Assembly (NCBI GenBank): GCA_024362935.1
Contig: JANCRA010000116.1
Span: 556,501 to 620,500, forward strand
Origin: Setophaga petechia
Taxonomy: Eukaryota; Chordata; Aves; Passeriformes; Parulidae
DNA length: 64,000 nucleotides
Direction of reading: 5' to 3'
Position 1 is the stretch's first letter, and each line of letters begins with the position of its first letter. The position numbers were made by a program, and so were the translations under genes. Below are positions 1-12,344 of the stretch, one piece after another. The notes under the pieces are model-generated. The model was given only the letters and a program-made list of their open reading frames with translations, was not told where the DNA came from and searched no databases.

Positions 1-197
1 TGGAGGGTCAAATTGCCAAGCCACAGCGACTTGGATAGTTTTGGATGCAGAAAACATCTGGGTTTATCATCAATTATCCCATCTGAGTAGAGCTAGAGCT
101 TGGCCAGAGCCTAATTGTGGATGTCACCTGTGTCAATGATGGGAATGAGAGCAATGTCACCTGTGTCACTGATGGGAATGGGATGGGAATCACTGAT

Positions 198-1030
198 GGG
201 AAACGTTGAGGGGGAAACATTGCATGGGAGATGTTGTGGAGGAAATGTTGGAGGGGAAATGTTTAGGGAAATGTTGTGGAGGAAATGCTGTAGGGGAAAT
301 GTTGTAGGGAAACGTTGTGGGGGGAATGTTGAAGGGAAATGTTGTAGGGGGAATGTTGTGGGGAAATGTTGTAGGGAGGTGTTGTGGAGGAAATGTTGTA
401 GGTGAAATGTTGTAGGTGAAATGTTGTAGGGGGAATGCTGTTGAGAAATTTTGGAGAGGAAATTTGTAGGGGGAATGTAGTAGGGAAATGTTGTAGGGGG
501 AATATTGTTGAGAAATTTTGAAGGGGAAATTTTTAGGGGGAATGTTGTAGAGAAATGTTGGAGGGGAAATGTTGTGGGGAAATGTTGTAGGGAGGTGTTG
601 TGGAGGAACTGTTGTAGGGGAAATGTAGGGAAATGTTGGAGGGGAAATGTAGGGAAATTTTGGAGGGGAAATGTTGTATGGGGAATGTTGTGGGAAAATG
701 TTGTAGGGAAATGTTGGAGGGGAAATATTGGAGGAAAATGTTGTAGGGGAAATGTTGTAGGGGAAATGTTGTAGGGAAATGTAGGGAAATGTTGGAGGGG
801 AGATGTTGTAGGTGAGATGTTGGAGAGAAATGTTGTAGGGAGATGTGGAGGAAATATTGTAGGTGAAATGTTGGAGGGGAAATGTTGGAGGGAAATTTTG
901 GAGGGGAAATGTTAGGGGGAAATGTTGTAGGGAAATGTTGTAGGGAGATGTTGTGGAGGAAATGTTGTGGGAGAGAGGTTGTGGGGAAAATGTTGCAGGG
1001 AAATGTAGGGAGATGTTGTAGGGAAATATC
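198..1030. repeat. Minisatellite, about 16-17 bp unit (GT/GGGGAAA rich)
   Basis: Some 50 degenerate copies of a unit close to ggggaaatgttgtaggg, with frequent variants carrying gga in place of ta. The plus strand is almost free of C. It lies in the intron after exon W8. Copies differ by single-base length changes, which shift the reading frame and create spurious open frames on both strands. Confidence 0.95.
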
Positions 1031-1289
1031 CCACCATGGACTGAGCAGCATTTTCAGCCCTTCCTGCCTGAGCTGAGCTTTGATCTCACTCTGTGCTGGG
1101 GATGCAGCTCCTCACTGCTGCCCCAGGAATTGTTTCCCATCACTGCTGCTTCATTCCCTGCAGGGATTTGGGACACACAGGGCTCTCCTCTCCCAGGAAA
1201 ACCCCAACCATAGAACTACATTGTGTCTCCACGATTCTTCCTTCCTCACCAAAGGGAGCAACCAAAGCAGGGTTTGGATTTATTGAGGC

Positions 1290-1600
1290 CCAGAGATGTC
1301 CCAGGGCCTGCAGGGGCTCCAGGAGAGCTGCAGAGGGACTGGGGACAAGGGACAGAGGGACAGCACCCAGGGAATGGCTCCCACTGGGAAAGGGCAGATT
1401 GGGCTGGGATCTGGGCAAGGAATTCCTGGCTGGGCTGGAATTCCCAGATTTGCTGTGGCTGCCCCTGGATCCCTGGCAGTGCCCAAGGCCAGGTTGGACA
1501 TTGGGGCTTGGATCCACCTGGGACAATGGGAGGTGTCCCTGCCCAGGGATGGGATGGCACTGGATGGGATTTAGGATCCCTTCCACCCGAACCATCCCCT
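1290..1600 (+). mobile_element. CR1 non-LTR retrotransposon 3' fragment
   Basis: This stretch ends with the typical CR1 3' tail wording (a ggtccctt/ggatccctt step followed by an aaaccat-like step). Its body, from the gggctccaggagagctgc segment onward, is shared almost word for word with copies at 21700-22075, 45250-45620 and 57115-57480. It is 5'-truncated and has no coding capacity. The call rests on recognition of avian CR1 3' ends and on the multi-copy occurrence in this window. Confidence 0.8.
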
Positions 1601-2570
1601 GATTTTATGTCACAGGGACATGTGGGTCACAACAAACCCTCACACAGAGACAGCTCTGTCACAATGAGGATCTGCCACGTTTCACATGACAAAAACCAGG
1701 ATTAACCTATCCAGCAAGAAGAGCTGGGATTGGATGGCAGCTGAGCAGAAGTTCCCAGAACTCCCAAATTTTACATTTGAGCTCCACCTACATCACTCTC
1801 ACAGCGCCTCCACTTTTAATCTTCATTTTCCCTTTCAGCCATCAGGACAGAGAGAGGAGAGTGGGTCCTGGAGCCAGTTAATGGAAGTGAGGAAAACTGG
1901 CTCCAAGAAGTGTCTCTGAGCCCTTCAGCAGATTGTTTTAATCCCCCTGTTAACCAACAATATGGAGAGCTATTCGAGATCTCCCCGTTCCTGCCGAGGA
2001 CTGCAGAGCTGTACATTAATTGCTGTCTCTGGAGTGCCTTGGACAGAAGGAGGGAGGGAAATGCCAAGCATTATATTATTAACTCCTGTGCCTGGGCGTG
2101 TGCTCAGCACAGCTCCACATCTCAGTCAGAGCCCACTTGGAAACAACAGCTCAGGGGGTGCTCAGGAGCCAGGACTGCACCCAGGGATGGGAAGGGAGCA
2201 GCTCCAGGCAGGTGGCACAGAGGGGGTGACAGGGGAAGCAAACCAGCTGTTCACGAGGTGAACAACATCTGGCTGCCCTCAGCCAGCTTTGGGTGGCAGC
2301 TTTTGGTGCAGGATTGGCAGGGAAGGGCTGGAAAGCTGCTCAGCCCCGAGCCTGAGTCCTCCTCATTTGGGAAAAGGCGTGAGGGATCTGTGCTGGGTGT
2401 TCCACAAGGAATTCCCATGGAAGGGAAGGTGGTTCCTACCAAGCCCCCAAATTTCCATGTTCTCTGCATCTCCTCCACTCCCAGCTGCCAAAGCCATGGA
2501 TTCCTGAGGCTGTGGGATGTGCTGGGGCTGGAATCAGCTGTGGCCCAGCTCTCCCAGCTGCTGTACTCAC
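1601..2570. other. Non-repetitive intron, no gene seen
   Basis: Unique-looking sequence downstream of exon W8 in transcript sense. It includes an AT-richer patch at about 1930-2090 with TTAATTG-type and TATTATTAA words that could be a conserved noncoding element. No exon, RNA gene or tandem array was recognised. The next SFXN5 exon was specifically sought here and not found. Confidence 0.6.
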
Positions 2571-2686
2571 ATGTTTGGCAGCAACCCTGGAAGAGCCGAC
2601 GATGTTCCCATTAGTGTCCAACACATCGATTCCCTCCTCCAGCTCCGTGTGCCTCATCAGGACCACGTTGCAGATGTTGGCACTGG
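2571..2686 (-). CDS. SFXN5: Sideroflexin-5 exon W8
   Basis: The last exon in the window. It opens with the two bases that complete an Ala codon and reads [19 protein letters not shown], then [15 protein letters not shown] and VAAKH. The Asn-containing ASAN/CN segment and the Leu-Met-Arg step are family hallmarks at a membrane helix. The acidic, glycine-rich loop after it is typical of SFXN5. It has 116 nt. The acceptor ends in tcctcag and the donor is gtgagt, a full consensus. The expected next exon (a segment like LLETALTRV) is not found between 1 and 2570, so it lies off the left edge. Confidence 0.97.
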
Positions 2687-2884
2687 CTGAGGAGGAGAAA
2701 GGCAGCAGGATCAGCTCAACCCCCACTGGCAGCTTCTGTTTGCCCTGACTCCAGATCTCCTCCCCTCAACCTGCTGAGGTGAATTGCTCTGATCCCAAAA
2801 AAAAGATGGGATTCTCAAGGAGAATAGTAAACAATTTTTTTTTTCCTCTGGGATAAAAAGGGTAAATAGGCCTACAGGAAGGTC

Positions 2885-2965
2885 TAGTGCAAGGTGTCCT
2901 TGCCTGTGGTTGGAACTAGATGGTCTTTAGGTCCTTTCCAGCCCAAACCATTCCATGATTTCACA
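2885..2965 (+). mobile_element. Short CR1 3' end fragment
   Basis: About 80 bp with the CR1 3' wording: ggttggaactagatggtc, then a ggtcctttcc step and an accattccatgattt end. It is truncated on the 5' side. Confidence 0.7.
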
Positions 2966-3950
2966 CAATTTAGGGGAAAATGACTCCATGCACCAGGACC
3001 TGTCTGACCCCTCCTCCTGGCCCAGCCTGTGGCTTTTGAGGCCTCAAGACGACCCCAAATTCTGTCTAAAGTCTGACCAAGAGCTGGGGTTGAGCACCAC
3101 GTGCTGCTCCTCCTCTCACTCAGGCACTTCCCGACTTCTCCCAGGGAAAAGCTGCTCATTCCCACAAAACTTTTGGGCTGATCAAGTGGCATTTTCCAGC
3201 ACCCCCCACACCACATTTGCCTGCAAACTTTCCACCCAGAACTGAGACAAACCCACTGTTGCTGCAAGCACCAGTGCCTTCCAAAAATGTGTTTCTGCAC
3301 TGCTTGATGGGTTAATATTCGCTAATTAATCTCAATTCATGTCATATAACAAATGTCTAATTTTTTGAGGGTGGTGGGTGGGTGAGCCCTCTCTGAAGGC
3401 AGCTCTGTGCAATCAAGGATGATTTGTGGTGACAAATGCTCCTTCCACTCGAGAGGGAGAGGAACACACACACACGCACACTCTGTCTCTCTCTTTAATA
3501 TTCCAACTACCAGACCACTCTTCCCATCTATCAAAATATCTGTGTTCCCAACCCTTCAGCTCCTGAATCCCAGAGAAAAAAACAAAACAAGGCCTTTCAT
3601 TTAGAGAAAGTTTAGCCCCTGCTTTTTTTTCATTTTTAACACTCGCACGCCCCGTCCTTCTCGCTGTCAATCAGAACCGAGCAGACCAAGGAGCCCAGCA
3701 GAGCTGCTTTGGCCAGGGATGCCCTGGCACAGAGTTCCTGACAGACTCAGCATGGGGTGGCCAGCCCTGACGCTCCCAAGATGCTTTCCCAAGGCTCTGG
3801 ATTCTCTGCCCTGGTCCCAAAGGCAAAAGCTGCTTCCATGGTTTGTCTGAGACGAGGCGCTCACGTAGCCGCTCCCCTTCTGCTTTCTGAGAGAGCAGAA
3901 ACACTGCTAATTATGGCTAAACTTGGATTGCATGGATGTCTCAAATGCAC
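2966..3950. other. Non-repetitive intron between W7 and W8
   Basis: No gene or array was recognised. It holds a short CA run near 3465-3482 and ends in a 14-G run (3957-3970) at the edge of the first copy of a 409-bp duplication. Confidence 0.6.
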
Positions 3951-3956
3951 GAGGGT

Positions 3957-4745
3957 GGGGGGGGGGGGGGAGAAATAAATAAATTTTTGTGCAGACAAAG
4001 TCATCTGCAGGATTTGGGAAGGAATTGTGGTAATGGAAACTGTGGTTCTGAAAGCGCTCTGAGGAAACGGGGCTCAGGCTCCACATCAAGGCAGCACCCC
4101 ACTCCTGGTGTTTGTAGGGATTCTTTCTATCCCAGGATGTTTTCCACATTCTAAATCTGTCCTTGGGCATCCCCTAAACACAACAATTTTACCCACACAC
4201 ACACAAAAAAGCCCAAGGAGAAGAAATCCTTCCTCCCTCTCCCTTCTCTCCAATGAGGATCTTTCCATCAGCTTTAATTTCCTTTAGAGCAGGTTTGGGA
4301 TGGGATTTTTGGGTTTTCTGAGGTTTTTTAGCCATGAACATCTACAGTATAAAGCACACTGCATGAAGCTGTGGGGGGGATAAATAAATAAATTTTTGTG
4401 CAGACAAAGTCATCTGCAGGATTTGGGAAGGAATTGTGGTAATGGAAACTGCGGCTGTGAAAGCACTCTGAGGAAAGGGGGCTCCAAGGCAGCACCCCAC
4501 TCCTGGTGTTTGTAGGGACTCTTTCTACCCCAGGATGTTTTCCACACTCTAAATCTGTCCTTGGGCATCACCTAAACACAACAATTTTACCCACACACAA
4601 AAAAGCCCACGGAGAAGAAATCCTTCCTCCCTCTCCCTTCTCTCCAATTAGGATCTTTCCATCAGCTTTAACTTCTTTCAGATCAGGGTTGGGATGGGAG
4701 TTTTGGGGTTTTGTGAGGTTTTTTAGCCATGTATAAAGCACACCC
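3957..4745 (+). repeat. Tandem duplication, two copies with a 409-bp offset
   Basis: Copy 1 (about 3970-4361) and copy 2 (about 4379-4743) share a long, nearly identical stretch running from aataaataaatttttgtgc through a pyrimidine-rich segment to a shared tataaagcac end. The anchor word gcagacaaag is at 3991 and 4400. Differences include a shortened CA run in copy 2 and small deletions. No coding potential was seen. It looks like a recent local duplication rather than a named mobile element. Confidence 0.9.
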
Positions 4746-5454
4746 TCCCCAGTGGCACCCTGGCCTTGGGGCCAGCTGTTCACACCCCGTTCTGGGGAAG
4801 AAAAGGGTGAATTGGGTTCCTTGAATTCCCCTGGGCACTGAGCAAGGATCCAGCCCCTCCCTGCCAAACTCAGGCTCCAAGACCTCCTTCCCTTCCCTGC
4901 TTTTCCATGGAACCCTTCACCCCCTGAGGATGCCCCAGCCCCAATCCCAAACCCCTTTTCCAGCCCCTGGCTCTGCAGGTCCTTGGCTGCTCCTCCAGGA
5001 GCTGCTCCCCTGGCTTGGTTTCCTGAATCCAACCCCTGGTCCTGGGTGGGATTTTTAGGACAATTTGGAGTTTTCAGTTGGAAAATTAACCTTGGAAGGG
5101 GGTGAGGGCAGGGCCTGACCCAGCAGCACTGGTGCTAAAGCATCCTCCAGGTGTCCTGCAGGTGGGCATTCCCTGATGGTGCAAACACAACCTTCACACA
5201 GACCTCTCTGAGGGCACCAAGACCTTCCCCAGCACCCATCCCAGCTTCCCAAAGCTCCGTGGAGTCCTCAGAGCATCCCTGCTGGAGTTTGGGCTGCCTC
5301 CCACCCCAGCAGCAGCTGCCCCTCCTGTGGTAATTTGGGATGGGACCCTGAAGCTTGGATGCCCCCCCAGTTTTCCAGCTGCCCCCAGGCAGCACAGCTC
5401 TGGGGGTCAGTGCAGAGGGAGGCAAGGACAGGATGATAAAAACTCTCTAATTTC
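4746..5454. other. Non-repetitive intron
   Basis: GC-moderate intronic sequence with no recognised exon, RNA gene or array. Confidence 0.55.
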
Positions 5455-5575
5455 ACAGAATCATGGAATTATTAAGACTGAAAAGGATCTCTAAGATCAT
5501 CAGGTCCAACCATCACTGCCAAATCCACCAGCCCATCCCTGAGCACCACATCTGGGGGGTTTTGGAGGAAGGGCT
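5455..5575 (-). mobile_element. CR1 3' end fragment, reverse orientation
   Basis: It opens with cacagaatcatggaattatt and continues with the aaggatctctaagatcatc and aggtccaacca words that characterise reverse-complement CR1 3' ends in birds. Only about 120 bp remain. Confidence 0.85.
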
Positions 5576-7063
5576 TTACCCCAGTGTTTGGCTTTTCATG
5601 TAGAAATAGAGAATTTCTGCCTTTCTGCTGGGGGCTGGAGGCTCAAAAGGAATTGGGAGACAAATCTTAATGAAGGGTTTGTCCAGGTCTGCAAACCACA
5701 AACCAGCAATTAGTGGGAGGATCCCTGATGTCCTGGCCCATAACAAAGCCAGACAAATAAAACATTAGCTGGGGAATTAATTACAGGCTAAACAAATTAA
5801 TTATGGGTCCTCAATCAATGCCAACACAAACACCTTGGTGTGAAAGCAGATCAACCCTGCAGCAAGGATTTCCTGCCTGCCTTTGACTCAAACACTCCTC
5901 AAACTCCATGGGGAGGGGTCTCCTCTACAGACCCCTTCCCATGAGTGTGTGTGTCCCTCATGGGACTGGAACTCATCCCTCGTGCTCTCCTGGTGTAAAA
6001 CACCAAGGAAAGCTGAATCCCTCTTAAATAGATCCCAGAAAAGGCCCAGGAAAAACACAGCAATGGCCACAGACCCCTGGTGTACACGGAAAATGCTCAG
6101 TGCAACCCCCAGAGCACAATCCCTGTCCCCCCTGCTCTGCAGGCAGGGCAGGCAGCTGCTTTTGTGGCAGAAAAGGGGGAGAAAATCCAGCAATTCAGGA
6201 ATTGAGGGCTGGAGGGACACTACAACCAATTCTCTGCTGAAAAAGGAGCAGAAAGGCCAGAGAAAGTGAGAGCAGCAGACAGGTAAAGGGGCTCAGGAGA
6301 GCTCTGAGGATGTGGCACTTGCACAGTAAATGAAAAATCAGAAAGGAAAATTTGGCATTATATGGCTGAAAAAGGAACCTGGAACAGGGAATAAACCCCA
6401 TTTTTTTGTGATTTTGCACCATCTTTGTAAATAAACAAGCTTACACAAAGAATTACTCCAAAGCCACTGGTGATTTCTTCAGGGCTAAAATAACTCAGCA
6501 TGTGCTGGAGGTTGGAACCACAACCCAGCAAAGGCTGAGTGCAGAGCATCCCTGCCCTCAAACACAGGGCTGATAAAACCCCAATAAAATGTTCCACCAT
6601 GCCAGGAGCAGCCTCAGCTCTGCACACACTGGGGCTGCTCTTAACCAGTGACTCTCAGAAATCTGCACATTCAGAGCAGAACCATTTCTCTGCATTTTAT
6701 TGTGAAATAGCCACAGTGCTGCTGCTTATTTGAAGATTTGACACAGCTCAGCCCAGATCCTGCAAATTAAATGCTCTGAGGTTGGAATGGTCAAAGACCA
6801 CACAGTGCTGATCACTCCTGAAGCTGCTCCAGGGTGCAAAGTGCAGCTGAAAATCCTGAGGAGCTGCCTCCACCAGCAGCCCTGCAGCATTTTCTGCCAA
6901 AATTCTGCTTTGCAGAGTCCCATCCCTGCCTGCCCCAGCTCGGGGACCACCACTGAGGGGACACGAGCAGCAAGGGAGGAGCTGTGTCCATCCCAGGGGC
7001 TCCTGGGCACCTGCAGGTTGGCAGCCACCACCTGGAATACAAAGAAAAGGAATTTTTCCTTAC
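5576..7063. other. Non-repetitive intron between W7 and W8
   Basis: No gene or array. The part around 5690-5850 is AT-rich with repeated homeodomain-type cores (ggggaattaattacagg, aaattaattatggg) and could be a conserved noncoding element. 6300-6760 is unremarkable. Confidence 0.5.
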
Positions 7064-7154
7064 CCACAGCGGGGAATGGCACAAACCTCTGGATCAGCAG
7101 CCGAGTGGCCGGGGTAAACTTGTTGGCTCTCTGGATCAGAACGTTAAGGCCCAC
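7064..7154 (-). CDS. SFXN5: Sideroflexin-5 exon W7
   Basis: The exon begins [13 protein letters not shown], continues through TPATRLLIQ, and ends RFVPFPAV plus one base of an Ala codon. This covers the end of the second helix, a polar loop with the conserved Lys-Phe-Thr-Pro step, and the start of the next helix. It has 91 nt, with phase 0 at the start and phase 1 at the end. The acceptor ends in ttccaag and the donor is gtaagg. The Arg-Phe-x-Pro-Phe-Pro segment is a recognisable family feature. A 30-31 bp minisatellite starts about 125 bp upstream of the acceptor. Confidence 0.97.
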
Positions 7155-7279
7155 CTTGGAATGGAGAAAAGCAAACCAGAGGAGCAGAGAGTTAATGACC
7201 AGCAGCAGGGCAGATGGCACCGTTTGGGGTCCCTCCCCATGAAAAGGTGTTGGAGAACTAAACCTCCCCCCAGCTGCAG

Positions 7280-9105
7280 GGTTTGGCTGTTTGGGCTCAA
7301 CCCTTTAGTCAATACAGGGTTAAATGCAATTGTTGAGCTTAAAACAAGGGTTGAACTCAACCTTTGGGCTTAAATGAAGGGCTGAACCCAACCTTTGGGC
7401 ATAAATGAAGAGTAGAACCCAATTCTTGGGTTTAAATGAAGGATTGAACCCAAGTCTTGGACTTAAATGAAGGGTTGAACCCAACTCTTGGGTTAAACGA
7501 AGGATTGAACCCAAGTCTTGGATTTATATGAAAGGCTGAACCCAACTATTGGGTTTAAATTAAGGATTGAACCCAAGTCTTGGATTTATATGAAAGGCTG
7601 AACCCAACTATTGGGTTTAAATTAAGGATTGAACCCAACTCTTGGGCTTAAATGAAGGGTTGAACCCAGCTCTTGCGTTTAACGAAGGATTGAACCCAAC
7701 TCTTGGGCTTAAATGATTGAACCCAACTTTTGGGTTTAAATGAAGGATTGAACTCAACTCTTGGGATTAAAAGAAGGATTGAACCCAACAGTTTGGTTTA
7801 TCTGAAGTGCTGAACCCATCCACTGGATTGAACCAAACCATTGGGTTTAAATGAAGAGTTGAACTGTTGGGTTTAAATGAAGGTTTGAACCCAATTCTTG
7901 GGTTTTAATAAAGGATTGAACCCATCTTGGTTTGCATGAAATGTTGAACCCAACCATTGGATGGAACCCAACCATTTGGTTTAAATTAAGGATGAACCCA
8001 ACCTTTGGGCTTACAAGAAGGGTTGAACCCAACTCTTGGGTTTAAATGAAGGGTTGAACCCAATGTTTGGGTTTATCCAAAGTGCTGAACCCAACCATTG
8101 GATTGAACCAAACCACTGGGTTTAAATGAAAGGTTGAACTGTTGGGTTTAAATGAAAATTTGAACTCTTGAAACCCTTGGGTTTAAATAAAGGGTTGAAC
8201 CCAGCTTGTGTTTGCATGAAGTGTTGAACCCAATCATTGGATGGAACCCAAATATTTGATTTAAATTAAGAATTGAACCCAACCCTTGGGCTTAAAAGAA
8301 AGGTTGAACCCAACTCTTGGGTTTATTTAAAGGCTGAATCCAACTTTTGGATTTAAATGAAGGGTTGAATCCAACTCTTGGGTTTATCCAAAGTGCTAAA
8401 CCAGTCCACTGGATTGAACCAAACCACTGGGTTTAAATGAAGGGTTGAACTGTTGGGTTTAAATGAAGGGTTGAAACCATCTTGGGTTTGTATGAAATGT
8501 TGAACCCAACCATTGGATGGAACCCAACCAATTGGTTTAAATTAAGGATGAACCCAACCCTTGGGCTTACAAGAAGGGTTGAACCCAACTCTTGGGTTTA
8601 AATGAAGGATTGACTCCAACCATTGGGTTTAAATGAAGGATTGAACCCAACTCTTGGGTTTTATATGAAAGGCTGAACCCAACTATTGGATTTAAATGAA
8701 GGATTGAACCCAACAGTTGGGTTTATCCAAAGTGCTGAACCCAACCACTGGATTGAACCAAACCACTGAGTTTTAATGAAGGGTTGAACTGCTGGGCTTA
8801 AGTGAAGAGTTGAGCCCATGACTGGGTTTAAATTAAGGATTGGACCCAGCTATTGGGTTTACACAAAGCATTGAACCCAAAAGTTGGACTGGACCAAACC
8901 ACTGGGTTTAAATGAAGGATTGAACCCAACAGCTGGGTTTATATGGAGGATTGAACCCAACAGCTGGGTTTATATGGAGGGTTGAACCATCTGCTGGGTT
9001 TATATGGAGGGTTGAACCATCTGCTGGGTTTATATGGAGAGTTGAACCATCTGCTGGGTTTATATGGAGGGTTGAACCCAACCATTGGGTTTAAACCCTT
9101 CCCAG
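7280..9105. repeat. Minisatellite, about 30-31 bp unit
   Basis: About 58 degenerate units built on ttgaacccaactcttggg followed by tttaaatgaagga. It shows higher-order variation. From about 7860 to 8800 several unit types (with ctgaacccaaccattgg or ggattgaaccaaaccac) recur in the same order, suggesting larger duplications. At about 8957-9078 there are four nearly identical 30-bp units carrying ctgctgggtttatatggag. It lies 125 bp upstream of the W7 acceptor in transcript sense. Confidence 0.96.
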
Positions 9106-10895
9106 CTAAAAGATAAGCCAGAACCCACTCCAACACCATCCAGTCCTTCTGGAAATGCCCTTGGCTGGGTTTTTACCCAGTTCACCATCATTTTCCCCAT
9201 CCACCACAAAATCCTTGGGATTGGCAGTCCTCACCCAGCCAGGAAAACCCCAAATTTCAGTGGTGGTGGTGGCCCAGAACAATGAATTCCTTCTCCAAGG
9301 GTCTGGACTATGCAACCCCCTCCAGTGCCAACATTTGGGATGTAAAGTTTATTATAACTGTGGATTTATTTTTGTTGCCTTGTCCAACCCTTGAATAATG
9401 CAGAACTCCCCAGTTTTTCAGGATCTGGGTCGTTGTGAATGTTCATAGAAACATAGAGGAGCCTCTGCCTCCTGACTCTCATATTGATATTGCTCAAAGT
9501 TGGGAGAAATTCCATCAAAACTGTCTTTGTGCACACGTGGGGTTAAAAATCAACCAAAACTATTCATGGGGAATGACTTCTGTCTTTAAATTACTCTTCC
9601 TCACAAAAATTTCTCTTTTTCAAACCTCCCAAAAACCCCCAAATGCACAAACTAAACCCAACAGCCCCAACCTGGGAATTTTCAGCTGGAAAGGGAAGCC
9701 TTGAGCAATGTGTGGCTGAAATGTTTTCAGCCCAAAATGCAGCAAAATTAAAAATTTAAAAAGAAAAATCAGCCAAAACCAAAAAACTGCCAGAAAACAG
9801 CAATTTTTTCTTTTTTTTTTTTTTGAGGAGGGGTTTAAAAATCAAAGAGAAGCCTGGGAGAAGATATTTTGCAGCCTGCTACATTATACATGCACATCCC
9901 AGCTCATCCCAGCGTGCTGGAGCCTGGGAGGAAGAGGAGGAGAATCACAACTGCTGGGTAAGCCCTGCATGAGCACAGGGCTGATTCTCCAGCCCCAGGA
10001 AATATTTCCAGAGCTTTTCCCAAGGTTTTCACCCAGACCCAGGCAGGAACTCCTCCTCTTGCCCTCAGCAAATGCAGCCCTAGAGCTGAGTCCAAGAGAG
10101 CCATGGTGATTCTGCTTAGTCTGGACAGCAGTGAGGGCTTGTCTTGAACTTCTTCCCCCTCAAAAATGACTGAATGATTTATTTTTTTTAATTTTGCAGT
10201 TATTAGGATGAGTCTTTTCAAAGTCTGAACACCTCCAGAAACTGTAACACAGTCTAAAATGTGTGGCTTTATGAGGAGCCATTTTTAAGCCTGGCTTTGC
10301 TTGTCTGCCCCATGGATTTGGGTATTTAGTCTGGGTATGGTTAATCTGTATCCATGACAAATTTTATTGGGTTTGCAGCCCCTGCACGGAGGTTTGGTGG
10401 AGGATTTGCCAATGAAGTGGAAGAGCAGCAGCTTTTGAAAGAGAAAAGCTGAGTCTGGGAGAGCCACCACTGCGAGGGCAATGAAATAAAAACATTTTAC
10501 TTCCAGATTTAATGTGATGAACTCAGTCCCCACTTACAGCAGCTCCCCTGCTGGGAACATGAAATTAAATGTTGCTGGAGATTAAATCCCATCTCCCAAA
10601 CCCTCAACACAAGGGCTGGATATAGGAAACTAATGAGGGTTTGTTTTCTACAGTTTGGAAATTGCTGTCGCTGATCTGTGAACTCCTTCCCACGGGCCAT
10701 GAGGTGGGATGAGGGTAAACAGGGCAGGAACTGCTCAACCTCAGGCCACCAGAGCAAAAGGCTCATCAAGGTGATGTTAATGAGTTTAGGCAAATTAATC
10801 ATTAAAGACCAACCCCAGGTTAATTGTTGTGACCATCACGCAGTCACTGAGCAGGGTGTGCAGCACTGGTGATGGAAACAAGGAACAGAACCAGG
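9106..10895. other. Non-repetitive intron
   Basis: No exon or RNA gene was recognised. It contains short A and T runs (near 9745 and 9810) and an AT-rich stretch at 10160-10210. Sequence from 10280 to 10870 is single-copy in appearance, with no support for coding on either strand. Confidence 0.5.
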
Positions 10896-11345
10896 GGGGA
10901 CTCACCTCACCCAACCTGGCACAACCACAGGATCACCAAGGCTGGAAAAGCCCTCCAAGACTGAGTCCAGCCATCCCCAGCACTGCCAGAGCCACCACTG
11001 CCCCATGTCCCCACGTGCCACAGGGCTGTGAAATCCCCCCAGGGATGGGGACACCACCCCTGCCCTGGGCAGCTGTGCTTGACAACCTTTGGTGAAGGAA
11101 TTCTTCCTGAAATCCAGCCCAAACCTTCCCTGGCACAGCCTGAAGCTGCTTCCTCCTGTCCTGTGGCTCCCTTTGCAGCTCAGCTTCTCTGGGCAGCCTG
11201 CCCCAGAGTTTGACAGAACTCCAGAATGGTTTGGGTGGGAAGGGACCCTAAAGAACACCCAAGGCAGGGACACCTCCCACTGCCCCAGGGTGCTCCAAGC
11301 CCCCGTGTCCAACCTGGCCTGGGGCACTGCCAGGGATGGGGAGTT
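10896..11345 (-). mobile_element. Two adjacent CR1 3' fragments, reverse orientation
   Basis: 10900-11212 carries the reverse-strand CR1 wording (aggatcaccaaggctggaaa, then ccaaaccttccctggcac and ctgaagctgcttcctcctg). A second 3' end begins at about 11216 with ccagaatggtttgggtggg and runs to the gccagggatggggag step. The two are head to tail with no clear spacer, so one probably inserted beside or into the other. Confidence 0.8.
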
Positions 11346-11459
11346 ATCCATGGTGCACATTCCCATGCTGTGACCAGATCAAATCCAGATTTCTCCAACT
11401 GCCTGGTTTGATGAGGGTTCCTCCTGCAGAGCACTCCCTTGATGTGGCTGGGGGAGCTG

Positions 11460-12340
11460 GGGGAGCTGGACACAGGGACACAAGAATGGACACAGGGACA
11501 CATGGGATACATGAATGGACACAGGGACACACGGCTGGACACAGGGACACAAGAATGGACACAGGGACACATGGTTGGACACAGGGACATGGGGCTGGAC
11601 ACAGGGACGTGGGGCTGGACACATGGGACACAAGAATGGACGCAGGGATACAGGGCTGGACACAGGGACACAATAATGGACACATGGACACATGGGATAC
11701 ATGAGTGGACACAGGGACACACGGCTGGACACAGGGACACAAGAATGGACACAGGGATAGATTCATGCTGACTGGACACAGGAATATGTGACTGGACACA
11801 GGGATACATGACTGGACACAGGGACACACAGCTGGACACAGGGACACATGAGTGGACACAGGGATATGTGACAGGACCAGGGACACAGGGACACATGAGG
11901 GCACACACAGGCCCATGGCTGGACACAGGGACACATGGCTGGGCACATGGCTGGACAAAGGCTTACATGGACACAGGAACACATGGCTGGACACACGGAC
12001 ACATGAGTGGACACACAGACACATGAGTGGGCAGAGGGACACATGGCTGGACACAGGGACACATAAGTGGACACATGGCTGGACATGGGGACACATGAGT
12101 GGACCCAGGGACACAAGAGTGGACACAGGGATAGATTCATGCTGACCCGACACAGGAATATGTGACTGGACACAGGGACACACGGACACATGAGGGGACA
12201 CACAGACACATGAGTGGGCAGAGGGACACATGGCTGGACACACAGACACATGGCTGGACACAGGGACGCATGAGTGGACACAGGGATATGTGACTGGACA
12301 CAGGGACACACAGCTGGGCCCAGGGATATGTGACACCAAC
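11460..12340. repeat. Minisatellite, about 20-bp unit (tggacacagggacaca type)
   Basis: About 42 units of tggacacagggacacatggc and variants (aagaa, atgag, gatatgtgac). A longer block containing gatagattcatgctgac recurs at about 11755 and 12130, showing duplication of multi-unit blocks. The minus strand reads as long Cys/Pro/Ser/Val-rich open frames in several frames, which is expected from an array whose unit is not a multiple of three. Confidence 0.97.
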
Positions 12341-12344
12341 ACTT

